A DNA stretch of 64,000 nt from Phytophthora colocasiae (taxonomy: Eukaryota; Oomycota; Peronosporomycetes; Peronosporales; Peronosporaceae), in assembly GCA_018806915.1 (NCBI GenBank), contig JAGKQI010000105.1, forward strand, positions 2,542,001 through 2,606,000, given 5' to 3'. The position numbers were made by a program, and so were the translations under genes. Positions 10,861-20,900 of the stretch are shown here, piece by piece. The notes beneath the pieces are model-generated. The model was given only the letters and a program-made list of their open reading frames with translations, searched no databases and was not told the DNA's origin. How positions within the stretch are numbered: position 1 is the stretch's first letter; each line of letters starts with the position of its first letter.

Positions 10861-11325
10861 TCATGACTCGCTTAAAGCTCCACTAGGAGAGAAGTGCGTA
10901 GCACCTAAGGTCTTCGACCTCCAATCGATCCATGGCTCGTGGCGCTCCAGCCACGCCATACCAAGGATGAGGTCGTACCTCGAATCCAGGTCCAAGACCA
11001 AGCAGCGTTCTACGCTGTCGAAGTCCAATAACTTCAGCCGCAGGTCCATGGGGACCTTGGCTACTGTGACACGGACGCCCGTCGCTAGACGGACAGTGAC
11101 GGTGTCACCTCTTCGCGCTCGAAACGCCTCAGCATATTGCTGACTACCCTCAACGGTGGAGCGTCTGACATAGTTGCCAGACGCTCCCGAATCGATCAAC
11201 ACGATCCACGGCTTCTCGAAGCCCTTCACGTCCACATGGACGACCAGCAAGCCCTGCTTGCTCACACGTTCCGTGTTCAAGAGCACGGAGCTCTTCGGGG
11301 CTGAGCCCCAGTGCCTCTCACGCAC
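10861..11325 (-). pseudogene. Outer gypsy aspartic protease
   Basis: Minus-strand open segment with the retropepsin active site IDSGASGNYV and the second hallmark LILGMAWLERH about 75 residues later. This protease cleaves Gag-Pol precursors. It precedes RT in the normal Ty3/gypsy order. The segment itself is open, but the flanking gag and RT are in other frames or broken, so it is unlikely to be expressed. Between 10860 and about 10400 the linker is poor in recognisable motifs and contains several near-repeats of CTCAGTG/GACGGAGTACG, visible at 10460-10680. Confidence 0.85.
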
Positions 11326-11357
11326 TGCAGAACTCAGTTCTTCCCCAGTAGACCGCT

Positions 11358-11995
11358 CTACTGGGAGTCGTCGTTTCCCTGGGCAGAGCCCAAAGCGGGA
11401 CCCGCGGCAGGGTTGCGACCAGTATGGCCGGCGCGCTCTTTGCGCAGAGGGCAGTTGGGCCTCAGATGTGTGAGACTACCACACGTGTAGCACCGGCGGG
11501 CTCATACGCTACACCGCAGCTCGTAGCTCGGCTACTTCATCTTCAGCATAGCTGAGGTCCATGGGCTCGGGTCCCCCGGACCCTGTGCTGTTAGCACCGA
11601 CCCTCGACAATTTAAATTTGTGTTCGGCATTCAATGCCACGCTGACAGCGTCCTCGAAGCTGCGAGGATTCTGACGGAACGCCTCCGTCCTGGCCACGCC
11701 AGCTCGTAAACCTTCCATGAAGATGGTCACGGTGACCACCTCAGGTAGAGGATCGGCAGCCATGCCGGCAATAAGCGTGCGCAGCTCTTGGACATAGTCC
11801 ACCAGCTCCTTCTTGCCCTGTCGGCAAGCAAGGAAGCGTGACCGCACGCGATACGCCTGGTTAGGCGGAGCAAACACTTGTGTTAGCTTGGCCTTTAGCT
11901 CACCCCAAGTGGGGGAGGCCGTTTCTGCCGACGTCCCAGACGTCAAGACCCATTCTCGTGCTTGACCTTCGAGCTTAGAGATGGCGAACGCCACG
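11358..11995 (-). pseudogene. Outer gypsy gag, C-terminal part
   Basis: Starts at the array boundary with AFAISKLEGQAREWVLTS, the typical Retrotrans_gag core, then FAPPNQAYRVRSRFLAC and GGPEPMDLSYAEDE. After a frame change near 11515 there is a zinc knuckle CYTCGSLTHLRPNC (C-x2-C-x4-H-x4-C) and the end near 11358. Together with 59145-59480 it makes one gag gene, cut by the inner array; the frame joins exactly if one CACG copy is counted. Confidence 0.9.
11992..11995. repeat. Target-site duplication CACG, left copy (inner array)
   Basis: CACG precedes the first array LTR (TGTGAAG at 11996) and recurs at 59145-59148 right after the last LTR (ends CGCCACA). No such repeat flanks the two internal LTRs. 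Four bases is slightly short for Ty3/gypsy, but the outer gag frame closes perfectly with it. Confidence 0.9.
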
Positions 11996-13506
11996 TGTGA
12001 AGATGTGGCTCCAGTTTTTACGGAGTAAATACCCCAGCTACGCTCTGATTGGCTCTGAAAGTACTATATTGGGACGCTGCGAGCCAAGGAGGATTTAATG
12101 GACGAAATAAATGTGGATTCCGGAGAGCCCAGGCGAAGTCAGTCCAAGATCTCCAGTTGGGACTCCAAGTGGTATACGTCCGGTTGGACGTACATACTCA
12201 AGTCAAGTGATTTCCTGGACTGCCGCCTTCTGCCCAGTTGACAGTTACCTGATTTCGAGATATTGGAGTTACTTTTGGATGTCCAAGTGGAAGATGGCTG
12301 TTTGGATTGAACAGGTCCAACCGGACCAGTCCAGATTTGTACCCAGAGTCCAACCGGACTAGCCCTGATTTGTACCCACGATCGGCCGTTGAAGATCCGA
12401 CCATACTAGACCCAAGTGTTTTCCGACCGACCAAGACGACCGACCATGATCTGTTCGGCACAGCTGGAATTCGGCCATGTTCTTCGGTGTTCTTCGGATG
12501 TGTCAGGTCGCCTCCGGATAAGCACGCCTCTACCTATAGTGAAACCAAGTCTATTTTGCATGTTTAGCTTTACAACGGATAGTTATATATTAAAGAGAGT
12601 TCAATTTGCCACCAAGGGCGCAAGTGGAAGAGCGGAGGTTTCCCATAAGCCACCACTGTGAGCACTGCCGACCAGCCTCGAAGTCGAGGGCTCGGAGTCA
12701 GCGAACAAGCGTCAGGCCGCGTCGACTATCGTCACCGCCGCGTGAATCTCCGCCAGGTTAAGACCAAGTTGGGAAGGTGATCCGGCGGCGATTCCTGGGC
12801 GTGACCCTCCCATTTCATATTCCAGTTGGACATTCCAAACGGTCGTTTGGTTTGTACATTTCATATTACAACTGCGTTTTAGGAGGTTATTAGTAGTCAC
12901 CCCTGAAATTGATTGATTGACTGCTGTGTGATTGGACTGTATTTGTGTGTGTGTATTTTGGAGTGCTCTATAGTATTCCTGGTACATTTGGATAATTGTC
13001 TTCTGGGAGTCCAAGTGGACTTGCCAGAAGTGGTGCGCTAAAGGACCCGGGATTGTGCCAGTGTCCCGGTTGGAGTGTCCAACGTCGTACTGGCATTTGG
13101 AGTGCCCACCGCTCAAGGGCCGGAAAGAATAAGAAGCGGCTGTATATTTGCATTTAACTCTCTTGTATATTGGTTATCTGTTGTTGGAAGGCTTTGCTAA
13201 TAGTCTCTCACCTGCATTCAGACTCAACCACTGCATTTGGAAGTGCATTAGCACTCTACATCTGGATCCAGTCAAGCTTTTGGAAGTAACTCATCCAGGT
13301 GGAACTCCTCGCGTTCGAAGACAAACGACACCTACGAGGGTAGTCACAAGGTCACACGCCAACCCTCTTTCCGGATACCCATTTGGATCCCGGTTGGAGG
13401 TTCTGACTTTCGTTAGTCCGACCGGACATCTTTCCAGTCGGACTTATTTTCCGGAAGACACGCTATACGCACCTGGGCGGGAAAAGTGTTCACCCACTTC
13501 GCCACA
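11996..13506 (+). repeat. Array LTR 1 (1511 bp)
   Basis: Begins TGTGAAG, ends CGCCACA (4-bp inverted ends TGTG/CACA). Contains TATA-like stretches near 12066 (TACTATATTGGG) and 12583 (TTATATATTAAAG). Private features: TTTAATGG at about 12096 instead of TTGAATGG, and CCGGCGG instead of CCGGGCGG near 12786. Shares TGCTCTATAG (near 12963) with LTR 4. Confidence 0.95.
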
Positions 13507-13508
13507 GC

Positions 13509-13537
13509 TGGTGCGCGTGCCCGGATTCGAACCGAGG
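13509..13537 (+). other. Primer binding site, copy 1
   Basis: Two bases after the LTR, TGGTGCGCGTGCCCGGATTC continues to CGAACCGAGG. Its reverse complement has the form of a tRNA 3' end: a T-arm with the TTCGAAT loop, a 7-base acceptor strand CACGCGC, A, and CCA. The possible match spans 29 nt, longer than the usual 12-18. The tRNA identity cannot be told from this alone. Confidence 0.85.
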
Positions 13538-13612
13538 ATATCACCGAGTTATTTTTATATTTTGATTAGTTTCGGGGTTTGAGTACTAACTAACTTTCTG
13601 ATCGTGATTGTT

Positions 13613-15672
13613 ATGACTGGAAGTGAAACTACACGCGAAGGAAGAGGCGACGCGTCTGGAAGCGGTATGGCTACGAGAGCGTCGAGAAGGTTGAAAGGGC
13701 AGCAGCCTGAGGAGCATGAAGATTTGGAAACCATTGTGAGAAGAAATCGTCAGGCGAACGCTGCGAAGCGGAGGGCTGCCCTTGAGGCGAAGGAATTGCT
13801 GGAACGTGAAGAAGTCCAGTCGGAGGCCGACCAGTTGGACGCGCACCACGCGAGTCAAGACGGAAGTGCTTCCGAAGAAGCTTCGGATGGAGAAGGCGAT
13901 CCTGAGCAGGAGGAGTCCGGGTCCGAGGAGGATCCGGATGGAGAAGAGGAGTCTGGATCGGACGTCGACCCGGACGAAGACCCTTCAGATGAGTCCGGTT
14001 AGGAGGTGTCCGAAGGGGAGGAGATCGAAGCTGTGGAAAACGAGGCTGAGGACTCCGATGGAGAGGACGCGTTTGAAGATGTCCAGGTGGAGGATTGAGT
14101 TCCGGATTCTCCTCCCTTGGAAGATTTTCATTTGGATGCTGATGCCCCCGTTGAACTGGCTTCAGTCGAACAGGAGTATCGACCATTGTCACCGGTCCGG
14201 GAGGACATTGCGCTGGAAGACACGATCGTGACTTCGCCAATGACTCCGGACGTCCAAGTACCACCACTGACTCCGGACGAATCACCTGTTGTGGAACAGT
14301 CTGGGACGCCGGCTCAACAAGCTTCTGGAGTTTACATTCCGACGCCCAAATGTTCGAACCTCCGAATGTTCAGCCGGAAGTTCAACCGGCACCGTCGGAA
14401 TTCGAGATGACGGAAGTTCAAGCGAAGGCGTATGTGGCCGATCAAGTACGACGTTGGGAGCGTGATTGTTCCGAAAGGAATATCCCACCCGAGGCCCGAT
14501 TCGACTGGCCGCAAGTCAGGCTGAACTGTGAACCGTTCATTCGGGCGGCGTCCATGACTTCGCAGTATTTGGACCGCCGGATGTCGATGCCAGCTCAGAC
14601 TGACGCTTGGATCTCCGAGTTGCAGATACACCGTCAAACGTTCGGAATGGCTCGGGACATCCAAGCGGCGTTGATTCCACATTCGGAGTTTTCTCCGCGG
14701 GAATGTATTGCTGTTCTTCAGACATTACTTTTCGAAGCTGGATTTGGATTTGTCAACCTCGTCCCGGGATGGTTCCGGACGCGTGTCTACAAAGTGCATC
14801 CGGATTTGGTCCGTCAAGTGGTCGGAGACATGCTCCAGCTATTGGTGGTCGAATTGGTCGAATGGAGGCAAGTGGTTGTCCAAGCGACAGAGGCCAACCA
14901 GATATTGGCAACTTCTGGGAGACAAAGCTTATACGAACAACATCCAGAAGTGTTCAGCCAAGATGAAGGTGTGTTTATTTCGGATTACGAAGTATCGCTG
15001 TTTGGATGGGAATTCGCGAGGCTGCTGAAATCGGCTGGATTCCGGAAGGTACGCAGTCCAAGAGGACCCGTTCAGCCGGAGGTTCAACCGAAGCGTGTCC
15101 AGCGAGTGATGCCCCGAGCGCCACCATCGTCTATCCCGTCGCCCGTTACATCATCGTTCCCATCGGCACCATCGTCGTTATTCCAGAGTTTGGGGTCCAG
15201 CCGGACTGGGTCGTCTAGAAGCGGCATGACTTCTCAACAGAGTATGTCCGATCAGACGAATCCATCCGAACGAACGAGTTCGATTGAAGAGTCAAGCTTG
15301 TTTGGAACCTCCGGAGGGTCGAGTGAGTCGATGGCTAGCGCTTCGTCAGGGACGCGGACTTCCAGGAAGAGCACGTCAGATTCGTCAGGGTTCGGAATGA
15401 GTCGATCCGCCGGATCGCATATGCCGTTCCCCAGGTTCACTCCGATGGCCATGTCCGCTCGGGCTTCAGGAGGCGCTATGCCCATGGAATCCGGAATGGC
15501 TTTCCAGATTACTCGCGAGAATCCTCGTGGACGCTCAAGTGTTGTCCAACAAGATGATGTCGATCTGGAAGAGTCTAAACCGGAGAAGCCGAAGAAGAAG
15601 CATTTGAGACGACGTGAAGCGGCCCGCGCAGACAAGTCTTCGAAATCCAAAGAACGTGGAAGTCGAAAGTGA
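13613..15672 (+). pseudogene. ORF1 upstream of gag, array copy 1
   Basis: ATG at 13613 (MTGSETTREGRG). A basic-then-acidic N-terminus (ERE, DGEGDPEQEESGSEED) runs to an in-frame TGA at 14096-14098 present in all three copies; this copy also has TAG at 14000-14002 where the others have CAG. The same frame resumes (LEDFHLDADAPVELASVEQE), loses one base after 14340, and continues in a well-formed domain (VADQVRRWERDCSERNIPPE, FIRAASMTSQYLDRRMSM, FSPRECIAVLQTLLFEAGFG, DYEVSLFGWEFARLLKSAGF), then a Ser-rich low-complexity region and a basic end (KKKHLRRREAARADKSSKSK), stop 15670-15672. Domain unrecognised. It ends 91 nt before the first gag ATG in a different frame, so it looks like a separate gene, as ORF1 is in plant Ogre elements. 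Confidence 0.7.
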
Positions 15673-15763
15673 ACGGCGCCATGAGACTCCAACTGGATCA
15701 GTGCGGTCCGAGCGGTCCTCCAAGTCTGCAAGTTCCGGATCTACCCAGGTCGCGTTGAACACC

Positions 15764-17903
15764 ATGTACCAGCTTCAGAAGGTCATGGCGCGGATGGAGG
15801 ACCAGCAAGGTTCTGCACTCGAGAAGATGTCTGGAGACCTGGACAGCAAGCTGGACCGACTGTTGGACTCCAAGTTCGAGAAGCTGTTCCCGAAGCAGGA
15901 GCCGACCCAAGTGTTCACTGCGCGTCCGGAAGTCCAGGCGGATTTTGGACGTCCAGATGGCCCCTCGTTGGAACTCGAACAGGACCAGAGGGACACCACT
16001 CGGGACGTCAAGTCCAGGTCTAAGCTGTCGAAGGAGCTCCGCAGACTACAGCGAGAACTAGAAGAATCGGAAGCTACCCGGAAGAAGGAGCGCGAGGCAT
16101 CTTTGGCTGTCCAGAAGTTCCTAGCTACGCAAGTCCGAGATCTTCGGGCAACGACAGCCAAGGAATTTGTGAAGCCAAAGGCGTCCGGACGCACTCCGGA
16201 TATTCAAGATCGTCAGCCGTCTGGTCCAACGTCTTTGCACCAAGTATCCAGCGGCGCATCCCAGGGAGCATCTTCAGCCGATTCCCAGAAAACAGATGTT
16301 TTGGATCCGGATGGATTGCTGGCCGCTCAACTTGCGGCCGCCCTCCAAGTTGTCACACGGGAGACGAAAGCGCCCAAGACTCACGAGGCGAAGGCGCCGA
16401 CACAGCAGGCTCTGGTGGCGAGGAAAGATGCAGACGCTGGACGACGAAGTATGTCCGGACGGAGCTCGCGTGATGTCCAGAAGGGGTCGAAGGACACGTC
16501 CGGACGGAGCTCCTCGAGACGTTCAGATGTACCGAAGAAGACCTCGTCGAGGAAGGACAAGTCGTTGAGGAAGCCGTCCTCCACCCGGAGGAAGAGATAC
16601 TCCGACGATGATCCAAGTTCTTCCGGTTCGAGTTCGAGTTCGAGCAGTGATTCTGACTCTGGAAGCTCCGATAGCAGCTCATTCGAAGACACAACTCCGG
16701 GACTCACGACAACGACTGGTCCGAATAGGACGACTACGTACCTGTTCAAGCCTTTCGTAAACGCGAGCACGTTGGAAGACTTCGACGAGAAGGCCGCGTT
16801 GTCCAATCGGATGCGCTGGTTAGAGCGATTTCAAAGTATGGCGGTTCAAGGCGGCTGGGCGGACAATGTCAAGATCTACGAAATGAAGTTGAAGATGTCC
16901 CCGGCTGTCCGGAATTGGCGTGCGAATTTGGACTCCAAGGTGCGTCGGAAGTGGAAGCCCTTCTTGAAGGCATTCCGAGAGCGATATTGCAAGGCGAAGA
17001 CTTCGGATGCGGAACGTTATTACACGATGATCCAAAAGAAGTCGGAGACCCCGTTGGAGTTCTACTACCGATTGAACGGTGGCGGACCGAGCGGGTATTG
17101 AAACCGATGGATCGAGTAAGCGCCGCGAAGACCATCTGAAGGTTTTCATGAAGAAGCTTTTAGACTCCCGCCTCCGGACAACACTCCAAGGTCAGCGTCT
17201 CCGAAGTCTGAAGGACGTCGAGTACGTCTTGAAACAGCATGAAGACTTGAATTTGGATGACGACTACGATACCCCTCCTCCAAAACGGGACTTCCGGGCG
17301 GACAATGTGTCCCGTGACAAACTCCGGTTGAAGCGGTCCGGACGGGCATATCTCACTCGGAGTGACGATACTTCGGACGATGATGACCGTCATGTGACGT
17401 TCCAAGAAGATGAAGCCACAACCACTCCGGAAGCGAATGCGACTTCGGACACTCCGAACTCCGAGAGTTCAAACGTCACTTTTCCAACTATGGATGATCT
17501 TTCGGACGCAGTGTTCAAGATCCTTCAGGAAGGTGGATGGAAGTCTCGAAGTCCGAATGACCATACGGATTCCGGACGTCAAGGCCATCCGGACTCCAAG
17601 CGACAAGGATTCCTTACTCCGCGAGATATTGCGAGAATTGCCGGGGTTTTGGACATGTCAAGGAAGATTGCTGGGCGGACATTGAATGTGAAAGATGCCA
17701 TCGAAAGGGGCATCCGCTCCGCTTCTGCCGGACTCGACAGTGTGAATTCTGCAACAAGTATCATGAAGGACCGTGTGGAGAGTTCAAGGCGTTCCAAGAT
17801 ATCAAGAACCTGATCCGACAAGGTGCGCTAGACATACCGACTGCCATCCGGAACCAACTTTGGATCCGGAGGACAATTCAGGGAACAGCCGTCAAACCAA
17901 TAA
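15764..17903 (+). pseudogene. gag, array copy 1
   Basis: First ATG in the gag frame is 15764 (MYQLQKVMARMEDQQGS), opening a coiled-coil region; the frame is open back to about 15614. Then a Ser/Lys-rich linker with runs of SSSS (16610-16690) and the Retrotrans_gag core (STLEDFDEKAALSNRMRWLE, WADNVKIYEMKL, WKPFLKAFRERY, SETPLEFYYRLN). At about 17077 an extra G moves the frame by +1 in all three copies; the new frame continues VADRAGIETD, HLKVFMKKLLDSRL. In this copy a 10-bp deletion near 17612 puts the zinc knuckles (CENCRGFGHVKEDC, CERCHRKGHPLRFC) out of frame. The usual stop TAA is 17901-17903. Gag would form the particle and bind the RNA. Confidence 0.8.
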
Positions 17904-20900
17904 GCCCGCTGGATGGGGATCCAGAACGCGCCGGGCTGAAGAAACCCCTGAATTGTGTGTGTGTGTGTTAGCGTATGTTGACCAGAGTTGAAGCGACAGG
18001 TTAACCATCAATGCATGACGACAATTATCGATGACGACTCTCGTACTCCGGTTGGTAGTGACTTTGGCGATCCGGTCGGAGATGAACTTTCAGACGATTG
18101 GAATCCAGACAATCTGGATGACACCCCGTTGGAGTTCAGACTGAAACCGGGAGAAGGTTACGGATGGTGGGAAGAACACCGTTCGACAGTTCAAAGAGAG
18201 TTGCGATGGTGCATGGTGCAGTGAACAACTGTCGGACCGACATCCTTTTGGACTCCGGAGCTTCTGTGAGCATGTTGAGCTTAGACCTTGCGCGTAGGCT
18301 CAAGCTCAAATTGAACTTTGAGAAGCAGCTCCGGGTGTCCGGATTGGGTGGAGTTCCAACCGTGATTACCGCCCGACCGAAGTGAAGATCACCCTTGGAC
18401 TGAACGTGGTTTACGTTCTGGAATTATGGGTGGCGAACATCGGTGAAGGTGTTGACGTGTTACTTGGAATGGACTTCATGTACTCAGCTGGAGTACGACT
18501 GTGCGTTCGAGAAGGATTGGTTCAGTTGCCGGATGAAGAAAACGTGATGTTGTCTGGTCGGACATTCGACCAGCAAAGGAAAGGACTACGGTTGGACGTT
18601 CGACCGTCAGGGACGATATGCCTCCAACCGGGTGAGCAGACTGTCATTCGGATTAACTATGGTCAGAGTAACCCACAGCGCGAAGTTGTGTGGGCTGGTC
18701 GTGGTGACCGTTGGGTGACTCAACTCATCTACGGAGCGAAGTCCTGGGCGGTTGCAGTCCGAGTGGTGAATATCTCGGAGAAGGATGTCTGGCTTGGGAC
18801 GAATACTACTGTGGCTCAGATTGTAGAGTATGGGTGTTACCCGTTCGGAAGATTTGTTCGGCCCGGACTTCGGAGGTACCGTGAGTGGGAAGTGCTCATT
18901 TACGAGAATACGAATTCCAGACAAGAGCAGCTCCGACAGGAGAAGTACCTCCAAATGATGTCCGAGTCTGCGCCGCCGTCGGTCCAAAGACCGAAATACC
19001 CATGGCCGAAGAAGTTGTTGACACGGTCGCCGCGTGGGAGTACCAGGGTTCATATGGTCCAACTGCAGATTCAACCGTCGGAAGTTCAGAATGTGTTACA
19101 TCCAGAAGTTGCAGATTCTGTTACCGAACAGCCAGAAGATGCTGGAGTCACCCCCGATGAAGTGTCTGATGGAGGCAGTAATGATTGTCCTACCAACGAT
19201 GAGCCTGTTGGAAGTTCGGATGATGAGGATTTTTTCGATGTGATTAGCATGGATGATAAAGGTGTACCCGTGGAACGATCGACAAAATTGACGATTTTGG
19301 AAAGATCGGGTGGTGATCCAACTGGAGATTTAGATGATGATGAATTTTTCGACGCGATTAGTGATGCTGACGGAGTATGCTTTCCGGAAGAAAAGTTGGT
19401 TGAAGAACTCGAATCTGAAGATGTCCAGTCGGAGGCTGAGTCCAAGTTGGACGTGGTAAATCGAGCCATCCGGAAACTAGAGACCAAGTTCGTCCGATGC
19501 CTGCACGTGAATGCCGAAGAGTTGAACTTGGAGCCTGCTGTATATGTACATGAGGGAAGCGACATGTTGTCCCAGTTGCGTGAGCAGCTGGTTATGCTTC
19601 CGGAAATACATGAGCTGACTCCAAAGTGTGATATCGAATCGGCCGATGTAGGTGAACCGGGAAAAACTACTCCAGAAGAGGAACGTAAACTTCGGGACAT
19701 TCTGAAGCGCCATCGGAGTATTTTCCTGGGAGACGGTAATGCGGCTCCTGCTCCGGCCAGAGGTGTGATATGCGACTTGGACGTCGGGTCGGCAAAACCT
19801 GTCGCTCAACGACCCCGATCGATAGCTCCTCACTTGGCGATCAAGGTGTACGAGTTGCTCAAGAAGCTTCTGGAGACAGGTCTGATTGAACATTCCGAAA
19901 GCCCATGGGCCTCTCCAATCGTCATTGTTCTGAAGAAGAATGGGGTCGACATCCGGATGTGCATTGACTACCGGGTCGTGAATGGATTCATTTTACTGTC
20001 GAACTACCCGCTACCTCTGATCGACGATTTGCTGATTGGATTTGAAAGTGCGATGTGGTTTATGAGTCTTGACATGGCCAGTGGATTCTGGGCCATCCGG
20101 ATGTCCGAGAGGGCGAAACTGATCTCGGCTTTCGTATGTCCGTTTGGACACTTCCAATGGGTGAGAATGCCATTTGGACTGAACTAGTCTACCAGGCGGT
20201 TATCAACAATTGTCTGTGGGGTTTTGTCCGACTCCCGCCAGAGGAAGAAGCTGAAGTTCAACCGGAGGTTATGGAATTTCTGGGATTGGTCCGACCTGAG
20301 CATTCACTTTTGGACGATCGACCCGTTGGAGTTCAAGTGCCGAACCTGTCGGACACCATGACAGTCTTCCAACGGAACATCCCTGCTCCGTCACAGATGA
20401 GCCCGGTGTTAGGTCGAAGTTCGTATATCGACGACATTGCTCATGGTGCTCCAACATGGGACCAGCTATGCGAAGACTTGAACGCACTTCTGTTTCGACT
20501 CCGATATTGGAACATCTCGGTGAGCCTTCCGAAGAGCGAGTTTGGAAAACTGACCATCCCGTACTTGTCCCACGAGATCAGTGCGGAGGGTATCAGAGCG
20601 ACTCCAAAAATCGCGAAGGGCGTTTTGGACCTACCATTTCCGAACACTCTGAAAGGGGTCCAATCGTTCCTTGGAAGTTTGAACTATTATCACAAGTTCA
20701 TCGAAGATTTTCCGGTGGTCGCCGCAGTGTTGTATGAGTTAACTGATGAGCAGATCAAGTCCGGCCGGAACTTGGATCAGGCCAAGGAAGCGTTCGGACT
20801 TCTGAAGCACAAGATCGTTTCGACTCCACTGCTTCGACACCCCGACCGGACTCGACCGTTCGTGATCATCCCGCATGCAAATGCTTGGGCGGCTTGCGCT

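Noticed and set aside
13509..13537. tRNA gene
   Set aside because: Only the 3' half of a tRNA is represented, on the strand expected for a primer site; no anticodon or D arm nearby.
17950..17970. GT microsatellite as a functional element
   Set aside because: Short GT run that simply varies in length between units.
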